Of a stretch of 64,000 nucleotides of DNA, positions 13,411-26,333 are shown in pieces. The notes under the pieces were generated by a model, which was not told the origin of the DNA, made no database searches, and was given only the letters and a program-made list of their open reading frames with translations. The stretch is from positions 67,640,217 to 67,704,216 of the forward strand of contig CM048841.1 of the NCBI GenBank assembly GCA_026545765.1, given 5' to 3'. How positions within the stretch are numbered: the first letter of the stretch is position 1; each line of letters starts with the position of its first letter. The stretch is from Plantago major (taxonomy: Eukaryota; Streptophyta; Magnoliopsida; Lamiales; Plantaginaceae). A program made the position numbers and the translations under genes.

Positions 13411-16400
13411 CGTTACTGACAGAACTACTAGTCGGAGAAGTGAGCTTCAGCTGGTGGCGGAAAGTGAAGAAGAAGAAGAAGAAGAAGAAAACAACGGCCA
13501 GAGGTTTTACAGGGTTTAAGATTTTTCGCTAGTATGGGCTGCTTCAATCTCGTGAGAGCCTCATGAATTGGGCCGAACCTAGATGGATGGAGTAGAGTTG
13601 AGAATGTCAATTGGGTAGACAAAGCCCGGAGCAAAGTAGGCCCGTACCCACTTGAATTTTTATGCAAAAATATGTCTAACAAATTTAATTGTATTTCTTT
13701 ACTCTATTTATACAGTTAACCGTTGTATTTTTCATTATAGATATACTAGTAATTACATAACATGCGTAATGTTTAGGATTGTGTGATACTACTGTTTATA
13801 ATTAATTTAAAAGGAATCGACATATGTTATTAAGAAAACATCAACACTTTTAAAAAGAATGTCTATGTTCTTTAAAGAAATCTTATTTTTAAATGAAAAA
13901 CAACCAGGTTCTTAACTAAATAGTTTGAAGTTATTAGTTATAATGTTGAAGAGAGCTAGTTTAGATGTTCTTTTTTCATGGACAGTTGTGGATTGATAGG
14001 TGAGTCGGATTTTGAAAAGAAAAATTTATGCAGAGTAGGTTCAAGCGGTCTAGGGTTTTTAATCATTCATCTTTATGTTGTTCAATTATGTCATTGTGAA
14101 GCTCTAAGCAAGATGAATAAATTGATATATATTGCTTCGTCATTTAATTTGTTCAATAGATGTTGAAATGGAAATTAGATTTGGGGGGAGAAGATTAAAG
14201 AGAGTGAAGAAAACGAAGAGAGCTCGGAAAAGAAAGTTTAGATGGTTTTGTTCGTATATGGGCTTCTCTGTTCGTACTTCTCACGCGCTTTCTGTTTGAG
14301 ACTGGGCAACTTCATGATTCCAGATAAATTTGTACAGACATTGTTCAATTGAGAAAAAATGGGGACTCCCCACACGCTTTCTATTGGGTTATATCATTAC
14401 TCTGAAATATTGAATTGATGTGGACTTTGTTTTTATTTGATTTGATTTTACCAAGTCTTTCTCATATTTTGAATCGTGGGTAAAAATGGTCATTTGCTAG
14501 AATTTTCCTACAAATAAGGGCAAGGGTGCTAGAATGATAATAAAACTTGAGTAGCATTAACAACACAAGGTGCAGATGTATCATGTACTTATATGGAGCA
14601 CCTGCTATACAATAACACAGTGATTAAAGTCCGAAGGATATTGCGGTCATAACCATTTTGCACCAAAACATGGAAAGTAGGCATAGTTATATCTCCATCT
14701 AATTTCAAACATACTATCGCGATTTTTCTGAGCAATTGTCCTTACTTCCATTGAAAGCACTAAATAAAATCGAAGTTTAATCATCCTCCAACATGTCTAA
14801 ATGTAAAACTTGTATTTTGTACCGAATCAGTGTTTTAACGCAAAAACATAAATATATTGCGCGAGGATTTAATTGATTCTTCCTTCCAACACATCATTGT
14901 GGCAAAGAACTGATACAATCACACTAGTGGTATAAAGGAGTCTTAGGGTAAAAAAGACATACACTGTATATTTTAAATTGACTATATTGTTAAAGCATTT
15001 TTTCAAACATAAATATACCAAAAGCACAACAGATACCCCCAAGTAAAATTAGTAACATGTTATTGAGTTAATTTGTCACGCCCCAAAACCAAAATACTTT
15101 GACGTGACCGGCCGTCTATTGTGAGATGAGCTCACACCAAGACAAAATCTCAATTTTTATAAATCATTTTGAAAAGATTGGTATAGCAGCAGAGCAACTA
15201 CAACTCAAATACTATAATTACAATTTTAGAAATTACAAGACCTTTTCTATACAACACTACTTGCTCTAACTCGCCCTGTCTCCACTAGCAACCTCTTCAA
15301 AAACCGCAATCACTCTCTCAACTGAAAAAAAGGTGGAAGGGTGAATTTCAAGCCACTTCTACCGGATCAATCAGAGTGATAAAGATACATACATATACAA
15401 GCAATAATATCACATCATAGTCAAAATTGTTTGCATGGATCAGTTGTCAAAACAATAACATTACACTTTTAGCTCAATCAAATATACACTATGGCCACAC
15501 AAACTGTGGTGGCACACAATACGGCTTTCACATAACATATCTCATACCACAGGGATAACACACATATAACACTGGGAGTACTCCGAAGCACGATAATCCT
15601 CCGAAAGGGTCACACACTTCATAGGCATATCGATGTGCTTAAACATACACTTTTAAACCATGCTTTTAAACAAATCACTTTTTATCGCACATCACACATG
15701 CATCGTAAAAATACACTTTTGGGTTTCACATACTTGATCCTTCACGAATAAACTATTATAACAAGTACCATATCTTGATATAATAAACATAAGTTATTTG
15801 TCAAACATTAATACTATACATATATAGTAATACGAAGAAAAAAAAGCAGAAGTGTTGATAAATCCCTTTACCTCAAAGTCGACTCGAATTCAAGCTCAAC
15901 CTAGCTAAACCACCAAGGCACCACTAACTTGCACCTCGAATTATCCGAAAACACCACTATAAGAACCCAAATAAAACAATATTAAAATCTCATACTGAAA
16001 TCCAGCAATGATCGAACTCAAATATATTTAATAGACCAAATAAATAGTTAAGACTACCTAGATAGGAGATAAAATAATAAAGGTTTGAAGCAAATAACAT
16101 TGAAGTTGATAAGGTAATTAGTTTACTGCGTCAAAGATAATTTCGAATTGACGTACGGTGATAGAAACAAAACTTGGTGGCTATAATTTAATAATGAGAA
16201 GAACTTCTAAATAGCAATAAAACATAAGAATGGTGTTTAAGGCTTGGAAACAAATGCCAGACTTGAATTTGCAAAGATATTTTGAAGAAAAGATTAAGAG
16301 ATAAACTTGCCAAGAACTTTGGTACGGCAAAGAAAAGAACAATTTAGGTTTCTGTAAACTGAATTAGGGAAACAGGTAATTTTATATACTAATTAATATG

Positions 16401-16764
16401 GGCTCGGACAAAATGAGTTTTGAAAGTATTATTAAGTCCGGTCCACTGTATAGATTAAAATATAAAGTAACTAAAATAATATAATAAAATTTACGGGTTC
16501 TTACATAATTATGGTCCATATGCAAATGTATTAATAATGTGAAATCGCAAAAACATAAAATTTGAAAATAAACCCACACGAATTGGGTTCAAGCTAAGCA
16601 TACATACCCCCTTTGAAGATTCTAAATCACATGTGACCTTGCGTACATAACCCAAACTCGTCATGTATGGCTCTACAAATGCACCAACTCTGGTAGTGAT
16701 TATTTTTCTACCAGATGTTTGGAGGCTCTGTGCAAGATGATTATCGAGAGACAGTGAGGGGGGT
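13411..16764. other. intergenic region upstream of RRP5
   Basis: The first 150 bases or so, with a GAAGAA run at 13467-13490, are the likely RRP5 5' leader and promoter. From 13690 to about 15060 the DNA is AT-rich and I recognise nothing. At 15075 begins a stretch opening with TGTCACGCCCCAAAACC, the look of a repeat terminus seen in many plant genomes, but I find no matching other end. No open frame of useful length with protein-like content is present. Confidence 0.4.
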
Positions 16765-16765
16765 G

Positions 16766-18350
16766 TTAGGAATATCTGTTTAGATTTTGATCAGTAAACC
16801 CTAATAACTTATCTTAGCTCAGAAAGTTAACTAGTACTCTTAGTTCACTTGAACATTGTAAAAGAGGAAGTTTATTGAGTATGTTAGTCTAGCAAATCTT
16901 GTATAGGATGTTAGATCTCTGAATGTAATTTTTATATCTTTAAATAAGACCAATAAGTAAGCATCCGGCAGAAGGAACTCATTAATTATTGAAGATCAGA
17001 AGACTGCACAAGATTGTTGAAGACTAAGGAGAAATGTCTCATCAGATACCTTGGCTCAAATACCTTAAAGAAATTGAGTATCTTTGGAAGATAAGTATTT
17101 CAATAGGTCTCTGACGCATAATAGTCACTGAGTAAGGACTTGCAAAGCCTCATGAAGCTTGCATTGTTCCATTAAGACTACAGGACAAAAGTTAGTACAA
17201 TGCATTAATTACGCAGATAAAGATGTCTGAACAAAAGAGGAAATCTCTGTAAAGAGACAAAGCTCATTGCCATACTATATTCATATATATATATCAGTAG
17301 TTTGAATTTCACTATGACTAACAGATACTATTCAAAGGGCATAATTTTCAACTATAAATATCACCACTTAGAATGCTTGAAAACACACATTAGACTGAAC
17401 ATCAGTTGCGATATACTTTCAAGCATACAAGCCTTCTACCTACTTACTCTCTAGCTTACTGTTGCGATTAAAGCTCTTGAATTCTAAGTAGCACGAAAGT
17501 TCTCAGTGTTCTGATCCTTAAATAAGAATTGCTTATTGTGAAAGAGTTGAATCTAGAAGATATAGTTGCGACTGATATTTGAGATTTATTCTCTTAAACA
17601 ACATCAAGACTTGGATCAGTAAAGAACAACTTACCATACATTGAAAAGTGTATTAAGTAAGCTCTTAAAGCAGCTCTCCCGAGAGAGAACCAGTCCTCGG
17701 GGAAGTGAAACCCCAAAACCGCCAGCCGTCAGACACCCAGAAGGAGGAAACCCTAGAAGCAGCACGAAGACATCAGAGACTAAGCTTCTTCTTCTTCTTC
17801 TTCTTTTCTTTACTGTTTTCGATTTCTGTCAAATAGATTACTATGAGTAGCTAACTTTCTCTTGTAAAGGCGAACCGCCGTAACTCTGCACTTGCTACTT
17901 CTTTATATACCGTGATATATTGATGGAATAGTTATTAGACGTAAACCGTGGTTATGCAACTCTATACATCCTTCGTGGTGTGATGCTTTGCTGAGTGACA
18001 CAGTAGTTTCATTGAACTGAGTAGGGGTACTCGTGCCCCTGCACCATAGTATTATGCCCTGCTGTTGTTAGAGGTAATCGCGTAGGATTTGAACTAGGAA
18101 GTTGAGAGTAGCATAGCAGAGGGAGGTCGGGGATCTTTTACACTTTCACACCATCGATTTCATCTCATCAATTAAGGTTTACTACGATTAAATCAATCCG
18201 TCTGCAATCATTTTGTTTACTTTCTCCATACAATTTACATCCGATACTTACTTGTTCCTATGCTAAGTGTCCGTGGAGAATGAGATCCCGCGTCAGCTTT
18301 CCGCTATAAATTGTGGATTTGATGACTTCCGACATATAAATTTAATATTT
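16766..18350 (+). mobile_element. LTR- or pararetrovirus-leader-like non-coding relic
   Basis: The stretch begins TGTTAGGAATATCTG, as many Copia-type LTRs do. It has a good TATA box (CTATAAATA near 17352) followed by a long, transcribed-looking, C/T-rich leader with many short upstream ATGs, and a CTTCTTCTT tract near 17785. There is no reverse transcriptase, integrase or capsid coding sequence, no second LTR in the window, and no primer-binding site I can recognise. It could be a solo LTR, a non-autonomous LTR element, or the intergenic region of an endogenous pararetrovirus. Borders are approximate. Confidence 0.3.
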
Positions 18351-19716
18351 GATTGTATTTAGAGATTACAGGTTCTACAACGAAAATCAAAATCTCTAAG
18401 TGCACATCAATGGTCATCATCATGTTTGTCTATAAACTTGCTCTTGTTCAATGATGTTTCCACAAATAGTTGCGAAAATAGCTATATCTCTTTAGAACGT
18501 CTCTAACGTAATGAGATTGCAACAATGTACAAACCTTGAGTGTCTTATATATCTTAGTTTATAAGATCACATCGTCACACCCAAGTCTCACTACAAGAAA
18601 TTCCTGGAAAAACGACGTTATGGGGCGACGGATCGCTAATTGGGGCGACGGATAAGTGTGACTTAAAAAAAAAATGAAATTATTAACGACGGATAATTTT
18701 ATCCGTCGTTAATATTTTTAATTAAAATAAAAAAAATAAAAAATGGCGACGGATAGATTATCCGTCGCCACTTAGCGACGGATATCTATTCGTCGCACCA
18801 CCTGGCGACGGATCGCCCTTCTGGGCCGACGGATACGTGTCCGTCGGCCCAGAAGGGTTTATCCGGACAAACGACAAAGCGGTTTAATCACTTCTTCATT
18901 CTTCTTCCTCATTCTCTTCTTCTCCTCTCTTCGATTCCGGTGAATTCTTCGTTATTCCAGCCAATCTTGGTGCCTAATCGAAGCTCGTGGGACCAGGAGT
19001 TTGGTTCTTCGATCAATTTCAGATTTCTACCGATTAATCAAGGTATTTTGGCTAAAACCCTAGTTTTTTAAAATTTGGGGATTTTGTTTATTTTGATTAA
19101 TTTGAGCAATTATATGTATATATGATAAGTATGTAGTAGTTAGTTTAGTTAATTTGATTAATTATATGTAATTTGATATGTAATTTGTTTAATTTGATAT
19201 ATATATATATATGTGTGTGTAATTTGATAGTTAGTTTAGTTAATGATATGTATATATGTTAGGTATGTAGTATGATATAAATGTATGTAGTATGTTAAGT
19301 TTGGTATGTATGAATGTATGTAGTTAGTTTGATTTGTGTGTTAAGTATATATAGTTAGTTTAGTTAATTTGATATGTTTGTTAAGTATAGAAGTATGTAG
19401 TTTTGATTTGATAAATTTGTATGTTAAGTATGTAATTTGATATGAATATATGTAGTAATTCGATATGTATAGAGTAATTAGTTAATTTGATATGTATGTT
19501 AAGTATATAATATATGTACTAAGAGGTTGAAATGGTTAAAATATATGCCCAATTTTGTAACATATCGAACACCTAATTAATAATTAATTTATAATGAACA
19601 TATAATAATTAACAATTAACCTCCACAATCTTCTTATCCGAATTGGATTCGATCTAATAAATTAAATACGATCTAATAAATTGGAACGTGTCAGGTTAAA
19701 AATGAAGTTTTTGCAG

Positions 19717-21457
19717 ATGCCGCGACAGAGGCCGTCCACCTATCGTCCCCCACCACGCAGCCGGCCGCAGGATAGTAGTGGTGGGTCGGGGACAGTCGAA
19801 TTGACGAGGAGGCTCGATGGTCGTGGCACCAGTCTCGGATTGAGACCCCGTGAGAGAGCAGCCGTGGCTCTACCAGTCAGCACAGACACATGCTGGAGGA
19901 CGACCACGATGATTGTCCCTACCTCGAGTTCGATCCAAACCATCCCAACGTCACGTGGGACGGCTTGCCAGTGATTTTCCCTGTTGGTCCTGCCAAGTAA
20001 GTATTATACATTCTTCTTAAATATGTAAAACATAACTTATAATGATAGTTGACAAGTATAAATTGTTGTACTAAAGTAATATATATTCGTTTCTTGTATC
20101 TTATACATTGACAACAGCTTATGGCCTCGGGAGGTGCACAACAAACTAGGTGACATCTTAGGAGCGAGAGAGAGCCACCAAGGCGGTGGTGAGTGTTGGA
20201 GCCACATCTCGGGCGCATGAGGCCGAGTACTTGATGGTGAGGGTAAGTTAAAATATGGCATTCATTCGTTTGTAATTATAATCGTTTTAATATGAGTAGT
20301 ATGTTAGCCACTGTATGTGAGTGGTATGTTAGCCACTTTATTTGGGTGATATGTTAGTCACCATTGTGTTAGTAAAATTTAGGACAGTGTGAGTGGTATG
20401 TTAGCCACTATATGTGAGTAGTATGTTAGCCACTTTGTTTGGGTGATAGTTAAACTGATGAAACATGGTGAGGTTATACATGTATTGACTTTGGATGTTG
20501 TATGAAATTGGGAGTGTAGAAGGAGTACTTCATTCCCAGCAGGTTGATCCCACAGATCTGGCGTGTTTACGAGACTGTGGGATCCAAACTGTACATGGAA
20601 ATGGTCTGTTCGTGGAAGGCCATTCGGGATCGGGGTGGCGAAATCCCTCCACAGGTTGATGCAGCGGAGTGGGCCCTTTGGGATGCTTACTGGCGCCGAA
20701 CTGATGTCCAGGACGTTGCCTACACCAACAAAGTGAACCGGCATCCCGATCGTCTGGCAGAAGGGCCGTTCACCACCTTGGGAGGCGATCTACTGTCACT
20801 GATTATTATCAATCGGTGCGTATATATGTGTTTTTGCAATCTAGCATTACGTGTATGTATGAAGTCTCACGCTCTATTACTTGTAGATGATAAATTGTTG
20901 ACTAGATCGGTTTGATTCGGTGGCACGGGAGGTGACATTCAAGTATGCCATCTTCAAGAAGGCCAAGGCGGGTATGGACCATTACGGGCCTCGTCTATTG
21001 CGGTATGTTTATGTTGCTTAAAGTTCATATTTGTACACTATTACAAGTTAATTTTTAAAAACAGTAACTGATCATGATATCTGCTATTTACGATTTCAGG
21101 CTGAGGTTGATGCTCGGTGGCGGGGAGGGCAGGGCAGGCGATGTGTTGTCAACTGAACAAGTTGACAACATCTTCCTGGAGGTCAACAAACCGGACAAGA
21201 AAGGACGAATATATGGACTCGGGAGCCTCGGTTTGAGCCTGGCTAGTCTGGGGTGCTCCTCATCATCATCCCAGCAGTCCAGACGTCCTGTTTACACAGG
21301 ACTGTGTCTCGAAATGGTGCGATCGCAGTCGAGAACAGTTGCGGCTAACTCAAGAGATGCAGCGTGCCGCCCAATAATAAAGGGAGGAGAACGAGCGCCT
21401 TCGGTTACAGATGGAATAGTTCATGTCCCAGTTCCGCCATCACCCACCCCCGTCTGA
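19717..21457 (+). pseudogene. decayed TNPA-like (plant transposase, Ptta/En/Spm family) gene of CACTA copy 1
   Basis: Exon-like pieces match the second gene of the 10.9-kb copy in order: MPRQRPSTYRPP (19717 on), PNHPNVTWDGLPVIFPVG (about 19937-19990, another frame), LWPREVHNKLGDILGAR (about 20121), IPQIWRVYETVGSKLYME with EWALWDAYWRRTDVQDVAYTN (20522-20800), and a C-terminal piece near 21111-21457 with a VNKPDKKGRIYGLGSLG motif. Frame changes inside the first and last pieces and missing splice continuity show it is not functional. In the family this protein binds the subterminal repeats and assists transposition. Confidence 0.75.
20290..20450 (+). repeat. GTTAGCCAC/GTTAGTCACC minisatellite in CACTA copy 1
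   Basis: Alternating units containing GTGAGTGGTATGTTAGCCAC and GGGTGATATGTTAGTCACC occur here, between the LWP-type and IPQIW-type exon pieces. The same units at the same intron position occur in the other two CACTA copies with this gene (49537-49880 and, reversed, about 51700-51965). Confidence 0.8.
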
Positions 21458-22138
21458 TAGCTAATTAGTTATGTATCTGTATGTTCGGATTTTTTTTTCA
21501 TATTTACACTTGTGTGGATAATTTCTCAAGCTCCGGATATTACTTTTTTTATTCAAAATTTATTGAAATATTTTCCGTACTATTCATTTATTATCGAACA
21601 TTATATTGATTAAATAGGTGAACTACGAAAAACAGGGATTAATATAAAATAAATAGTGACGGATTAATAGTGACGGAATTAGTGACGGATTCACAGTGAC
21701 GGAATTAGAGACGGAAATTCACAGTGACGGAATTAGTGACGGAATTTCAGATTCCGTCACTAATTCCAATAAAATGTTGGAAGACGGATAGAATCTATCC
21801 GTCGCTAAATATAACGACGGATAGAATCTATCCGTCGTCCGGTTTAGCGACGAATAGATTTTATCCGTCGCTAAAGGTAACGACGGATAGAATCTATCCG
21901 TCGTTATATGTAACGACGGATAGATTCTATCCGTCGTTATATTTCGATTTTAAAAAAAATGTTAAATATATAATCTGTCGCGAATTGGACGACGGATTAT
22001 CTATCTGTCGGCCCAACTCCAGCGGGGCGACGAATTTTTTATCCGTCGCCCGATCCGTCGCCAGGGCTGGGGCGACGGATCGTTGGGCTGAAGCGACGGA
22101 TCTATCCGTCGCCCCAGCCCAGTTTTTTTGTAGTGTCT

Positions 22139-22479
22139 TAAATTCTCTCTCAACCGACCTACATTATTTGTAAAAAACCTCGAAGTGTAACACGTACATA
22201 GGAGTGATGCATCAAGAGTTAGGTTTGCAATTGAATTGAAATGGGACGAAGTCATCATGTCAACAAATGTTTTATAACTTATTTTCCTACCGAAGAAGAT
22301 GTATGTAGCAATACGAGAGGATTTGAGTGCATTTTACAACCATTCATGTACCACAACCAGATTACAAATTGAATGCAACAGTTGGGTTGATATATACCGG
22401 AAAAAATTCCAATAACAGAGGGGCAAATTGAGATTCATTTCATGGCTCGTTACCATCTTATGCACCAATTGTTAGTGAC
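22139..22479. other. unique spacer between CACTA copy 1 and the Harbinger element
   Basis: These 341 bases separate the target duplication of CACTA copy 1 from that of the PIF/Harbinger element. I see no gene, repeat or RNA in them. Confidence 0.5.
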
Positions 22480-22910
22480 TTAGACCAACATTATCTATGA
22501 CCTTCACACCCAACCCAACCTTCCACTATTCCAATAAATAATTAATTTCTCTTTCATCCACATACCCACCCTTCCACCCACCCACCACAACAAAAATTAA
22601 GTTTATCCATGACCCCCACCCACCCACCCACCCATTTCATTTAATATCATTATTTTTTTATTATCATGAAATATTTATAATACTCGAAATTAGATATAAT
22701 ATTATAATACTCAAAATAATTATAATAGTTGAGTATAATAATTAATTATAATTGATAAAACTCAAAATTAGATATAAAAATAAAATTTTAAATTGAAGTA
22801 GCAATTTAATACTACATTATCATAATACAACTTTATCTAAAAACACACATTTTACAATACTTCAAATTCATTAAAAAATAACAGCATTGCAGGATGAAAA
22901 ATTACAACAT

Positions 22911-24303
22911 TTAGTTCTCATCACTATAATTCTCCCAGATATGCTCAATCAAATCGTTCAAAAGTTCCTTGTGAGCTATTTTGTTGTGAAGTTGGTCCCT
23001 ATTGGTCATATATTGGGCTAAACTTGCAACTCGTTCAGTGGAGAAGTCGAAAATTGGATCAACAGTGTCTTCGTCAACCTCATGTTGATTCACATGGCTA
23101 TTTGTAGGTCGATCTTTCATAAATTCAGTGGGATCGGTATAGTTCAGGTAAGTGTCTCTCTCATCCTCCACTATCATATTATGGAGGATGATGCAAGCAA
23201 TCATAATTTATCCCATGGCATGTCGATCCCATAAAAAACATGGACGCTTAATAAATTGGAAACGGGCTTGTAGAACACCAAATGCTCGCTCAACATCTTT
23301 CCTAACAGCCTCCTGATGTTGAGCAAATAACTTATGCTTACGAAGAATTGGTGCCTTAATAGTTTTGACAAATACAACCCATTTTGGATAAATACCATCA
23401 GTGAGGTAATATCCCATATTTCTTTCATGACCATTCATAGTGTAACTTACTTTCGGCGCTCGACCTGCTAAAATATCATCGAAAACAGGTGATTTTTGTA
23501 ACACATTAATATCATTATTCGAACCTGGGGATCCAAAAAAATGCATGCCAGATCCATAAGTCTTCTGATGCAACAGCTTCCAAAATGATTGTTGGCTTCC
23601 CACGTCGTCGTTGATATTGCCCTGCCCAAGAACTAGGACAATTCTTCCATTCCCAGTGCATGCAATCTATACTGCCCATCATGCCTGGAAACCCGCGTTG
23701 TTCACCAATATGTAGAAGTCGCGCCATGTCTTCATCAGTTGGACTTCTAAGATATTCATGCCCAAAGTTGGCAATCACACCTTCTACGAACTTCATAACT
23801 GATTCTCTTATCACTTGTTTGCTCATTCGCAAGCACTCATCATGCACGTCTGGGGGTGTTCCGTAGGTTAGCACTCTTATAGCAGCAGTACATTTTTGAA
23901 TCAAAGACATACCTAGTCAACCAGTGGCATCACGCTTTTGCTAGAAATATTCATCTGAACTGACCTTTTCCATTATACGCTCGAACACGTGCTTTCGCAT
24001 TCGAAACCTCCGGCGAAACTTTTCTCCAGGATAGATTGGTTCCGAAAAGACTGAGAAATACATTTTGAACAAGTTTTGGTGACCTTCCTCACGAACTCGT
24101 TCAATGTGCCTCCTCTTAACTCTAATATTGTGGTTTGTAGGTTGTAACGACATGGTAGGATTTTGGATGACAGCATCCTCGATAATGCGGTTAAGGGAAT
24201 GATTTTGCTGAGCAACTTGTTCTTTCCATTCATCTAGTTCGATGAAACTAGAAGAATCATCACCTGAATAAGAACCATGAAATAGGTACTCGTTCGATGA
24301 CAT
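22911..24303 (-). pseudogene. PIF/Harbinger DDE transposase (nuclease), disrupted
   Basis: The protein starts MSSNEYLFHGSY and contains the DDE_Tnp_4 landmarks: first Asp in GSIDCMHWEWKNCP, second Asp in PGSNNDINVLQKSP, and the Glu in RKDVERAFGVLQARF. All three catalytic residues are kept. Lesions: an in-frame TAG after SDEYF and a TGA shortly after (both about 23915-23945), a one-base shift at an A7 run (23535-23541), and a TAA just before MIACIILHNMIVED (about 23206). The family cuts and pastes DNA at TTA/TAA sites with help of the Myb-like partner encoded next to it. The A7 shift could be a sequencing error, but the three stops could not all be. Confidence 0.9.
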
Positions 24304-24884
24304 TGTTTTGATTAGTGTAAGTTTGGTAATGGTCAATCATACAAATGTAAAGAGGGGGTATGGATGGATATGTACGAAAGTAGAATAGACCACACTGAAT
24401 AAAGTAGTGGTTAAATTGACTCTACTGGAAGAAGCATGTGAGAGATCTTAAAAAATTGAAAGTAGAATTGACTACTCGAGTGACAGAAGCATGTGAGAGA
24501 TATTGAAAGAAACGAAAGTAGAATAGACTACACACTGACTAGTCAATAATGGATGCAACAAGTCTTAGATCTGAAAAATAATTCAAAGTAGAATAGACTA
24601 CCCAAATGACAAACGCATGTGAGATATATTGAAAATAACGAAAGTAGATTAGACCACACACTGACAAAAGTAGTGGTAAAATAGACTCTACTAGAAGAAG
24701 CATGTGAGAGATATTGAAAGAAACGAAAGTAGATTATACCACACACTGACAAAAGTAAATAGTTTCGCTTACAAACATTACCATACATGATAGAACTAAA
24801 TCAAACATAGTAATACATTACGAAAACTTAAATACATAATTGAAATGACACAAATACATAGTAATACATTACGAATACAATCCT

Positions 24885-25885
24885 TCAGGAAATGTACTCT
24901 CCCAACAAGCGATTCTTTAGATCTTCTTCTTGTGGCGATAGATTTGCTTTACCCAACAACATAGCCAACAAATTTGCATTTAACTTCTTCTTCTCCAATT
25001 CAATCCTTTCATTCCCGAACTTGTTCATTGATTCGAGTTCTTTCTCACGTGTGATCCTCATTGCATGCAGTTCAGCAGTGAATTCATCTGGAATAGTAGG
25101 TTGTGGTGGTGGTGCGACGGCTTTTCCCTTTGCCTTCCTTTTAGCTTTGGCAGCTTCTCTACCGGTAGGACGGTTTATCGATGAAGAACCACTCACAGGA
25201 GTTTCTGGAACAACTTATGTTGCACCATAATCATCGTCAGTTCTTGATCTTTTTGAACTGCCATAACCTTCTCCATCGGAATCGGGTTCATCTGGACGAG
25301 GCCTTTTGTGATCACCACCCAAATTCAACTCCCACTTGGGTGCGTGGCGCATAACTTCATTAAACACAATAGTATGCGGAAATCCCTTCTTCTTATCATA
25401 AAGCTTACTGGCTGCCTCCTCAACATCTGCCATACTCATTCCACTCGTTTTGTTGTGATAGGCTTCCTTGTATACACCTATCCACTTGGAAATATTTGTG
25501 TTGAGCCTCTTATAACGAGATTTCATTGAATCCAAGGATCGCTTTGAGAGTTTATCAGGGTTTTCCATACGAGCTTGCTCATACATCTTCAAAATTGCAT
25601 CCCATAAGTTGTCACCTTTTCGATTGGTGCCTTTAGTTGCATCTCCACTCACGAAAACAAAAGCTGACATTAGGGCTACGTCTTCTATGGGTTCCCAAAT
25701 TACAGGTGCACTAGGGGTATCTCGACACCTTCAGGGGTAGGATCGGGGGTATCTTGAGCGAGATTCAGAGGAAATTGGGTGTTCATATTTGCTTCAAAAG
25801 AGAATTCTTGGGGGTTTTGGGTATTCTCAAAACTAGGATAATAACCGAATGAGTAGTGTGGGTAAAATTGATCGTTTGGATTCAT
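24885..25885 (-). pseudogene. Harbinger Myb/SANT-like, NAM-associated ORF1 protein, disrupted
   Basis: The N-terminus MNPNDQFYPHYSFGYYP is followed by a trihelix/Myb-like region (GDNLWDAILKMYEQARMENP, RSLDSMKSRYKRLNTNISKW) and a C-terminal coiled, Lys/Glu-rich part (FGNERIELEKKKLNANLL) like the NAM-associated domain of Harbinger accessory proteins. A one-base shift near 25705 separates the N-terminus from the Myb part, and an in-frame TAA near 25212 separates the Myb part from the coiled part. In active elements this protein imports the nuclease into the nucleus and binds the ends. Intergenic spacing to the transposase is about 580 bases. Confidence 0.85.
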
Positions 25886-26080
25886 TTGGAGAAAATTGAT
25901 ATGAGATATGTAATTGGGGTTTAAGATGAATATGAAAGAGGAGTATTTTAGATGTGTGTAAAATATAGAAATATTGGTCTCTATATATAGATGGTAAAAA
26001 TTGATAAATTATTATTTTTTTTATAAAAGATATTAAAGAAGATAAGTAAAAGATAAATATAAAATAAAAAAAATTAACCA

Positions 26081-26157
26081 ATAGGTTGGGGACCACGAGG
26101 GCTGTGGTCCCCAACCTATCTCAAAATCTTGAGCCACCACGAGGGCTGTGGTGGCTC
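26081..26157. repeat. two adjacent perfect hairpins with the same loop, near the Harbinger right end
   Basis: Arm ATAGGTTGGGGACCAC (26081-26096), loop GAGGGCT, and complementary arm (26104-26119). Then arm GAGCCACCAC (26131-26140), the same loop GAGGGCT, and complementary arm (26148-26157). Both arms pair without mismatch. They lie between the 5' end of the ORF1 gene and the right inverted repeat. Confidence 0.9.
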
Positions 26158-26333
26158 ATCCCTTAAGAGAAATGGACCATGGATAATAATGGTCTTAGTG
26201 GTAATAAAGTCATAAAAAAGGGCAACAAAACTTTTCGTTTGTTTTCCTTTATGAAGTAAGTATTCTTATAGACGGTTTCTAAATAATTTACTTAGAGATG
26301 GACAAATATTTTCAAGAAATCATTAATGTTAGG

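Larger units (their letters stand above)
18589..22135 (+). mobile_element. CACTA transposon copy 1 (3.5 kb, second gene only)
   Basis: The element starts CACTACAAGAAATTCC, ends TTTTTTTGTAGTG, and is flanked by the exact 3-bp duplication TCT (18586-18588 and 22136-22138). Both ends carry dense subterminal repeats of the type GCGACGGATA and its complement TATCCGTCGC (18613-18860 and 21655-22120), the expected binding sites for the element's own DNA-binding protein. The interior has only fragments of the second (TNPA-like, Ptta/En/Spm) gene and no TNP2 transposase, so it is a non-autonomous internal-deletion derivative. Confidence 0.93.
22483..26194 (-). mobile_element. PIF/Harbinger DNA transposon (3.7 kb), two-gene, decayed
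   Basis: TTA target duplications (22480-22482 and 26195-26197) flank imperfect terminal inverted repeats: left GACCAACATTATCTATGACC, right complement GACCATTATTATCCATGGTC. Inside, both on the minus strand, lie the two genes usual for the superfamily: a Myb/SANT-like plus NAM-associated protein (24885-25885) and a DDE nuclease (22911-24303). Each is broken by a few lesions only, so decay is recent or the copy comes from a recently active family. Short CCCACCCACC runs (about 22564-22634) and two hairpins (26081-26157) mark the subterminal regions. Confidence 0.92.

Noticed and set aside
23515..23541. frameshift at A7 as proof of transposase inactivity
   Set aside because: A homopolymer shift may be a sequencing error; the pseudogene call rests on the three stop codons instead.
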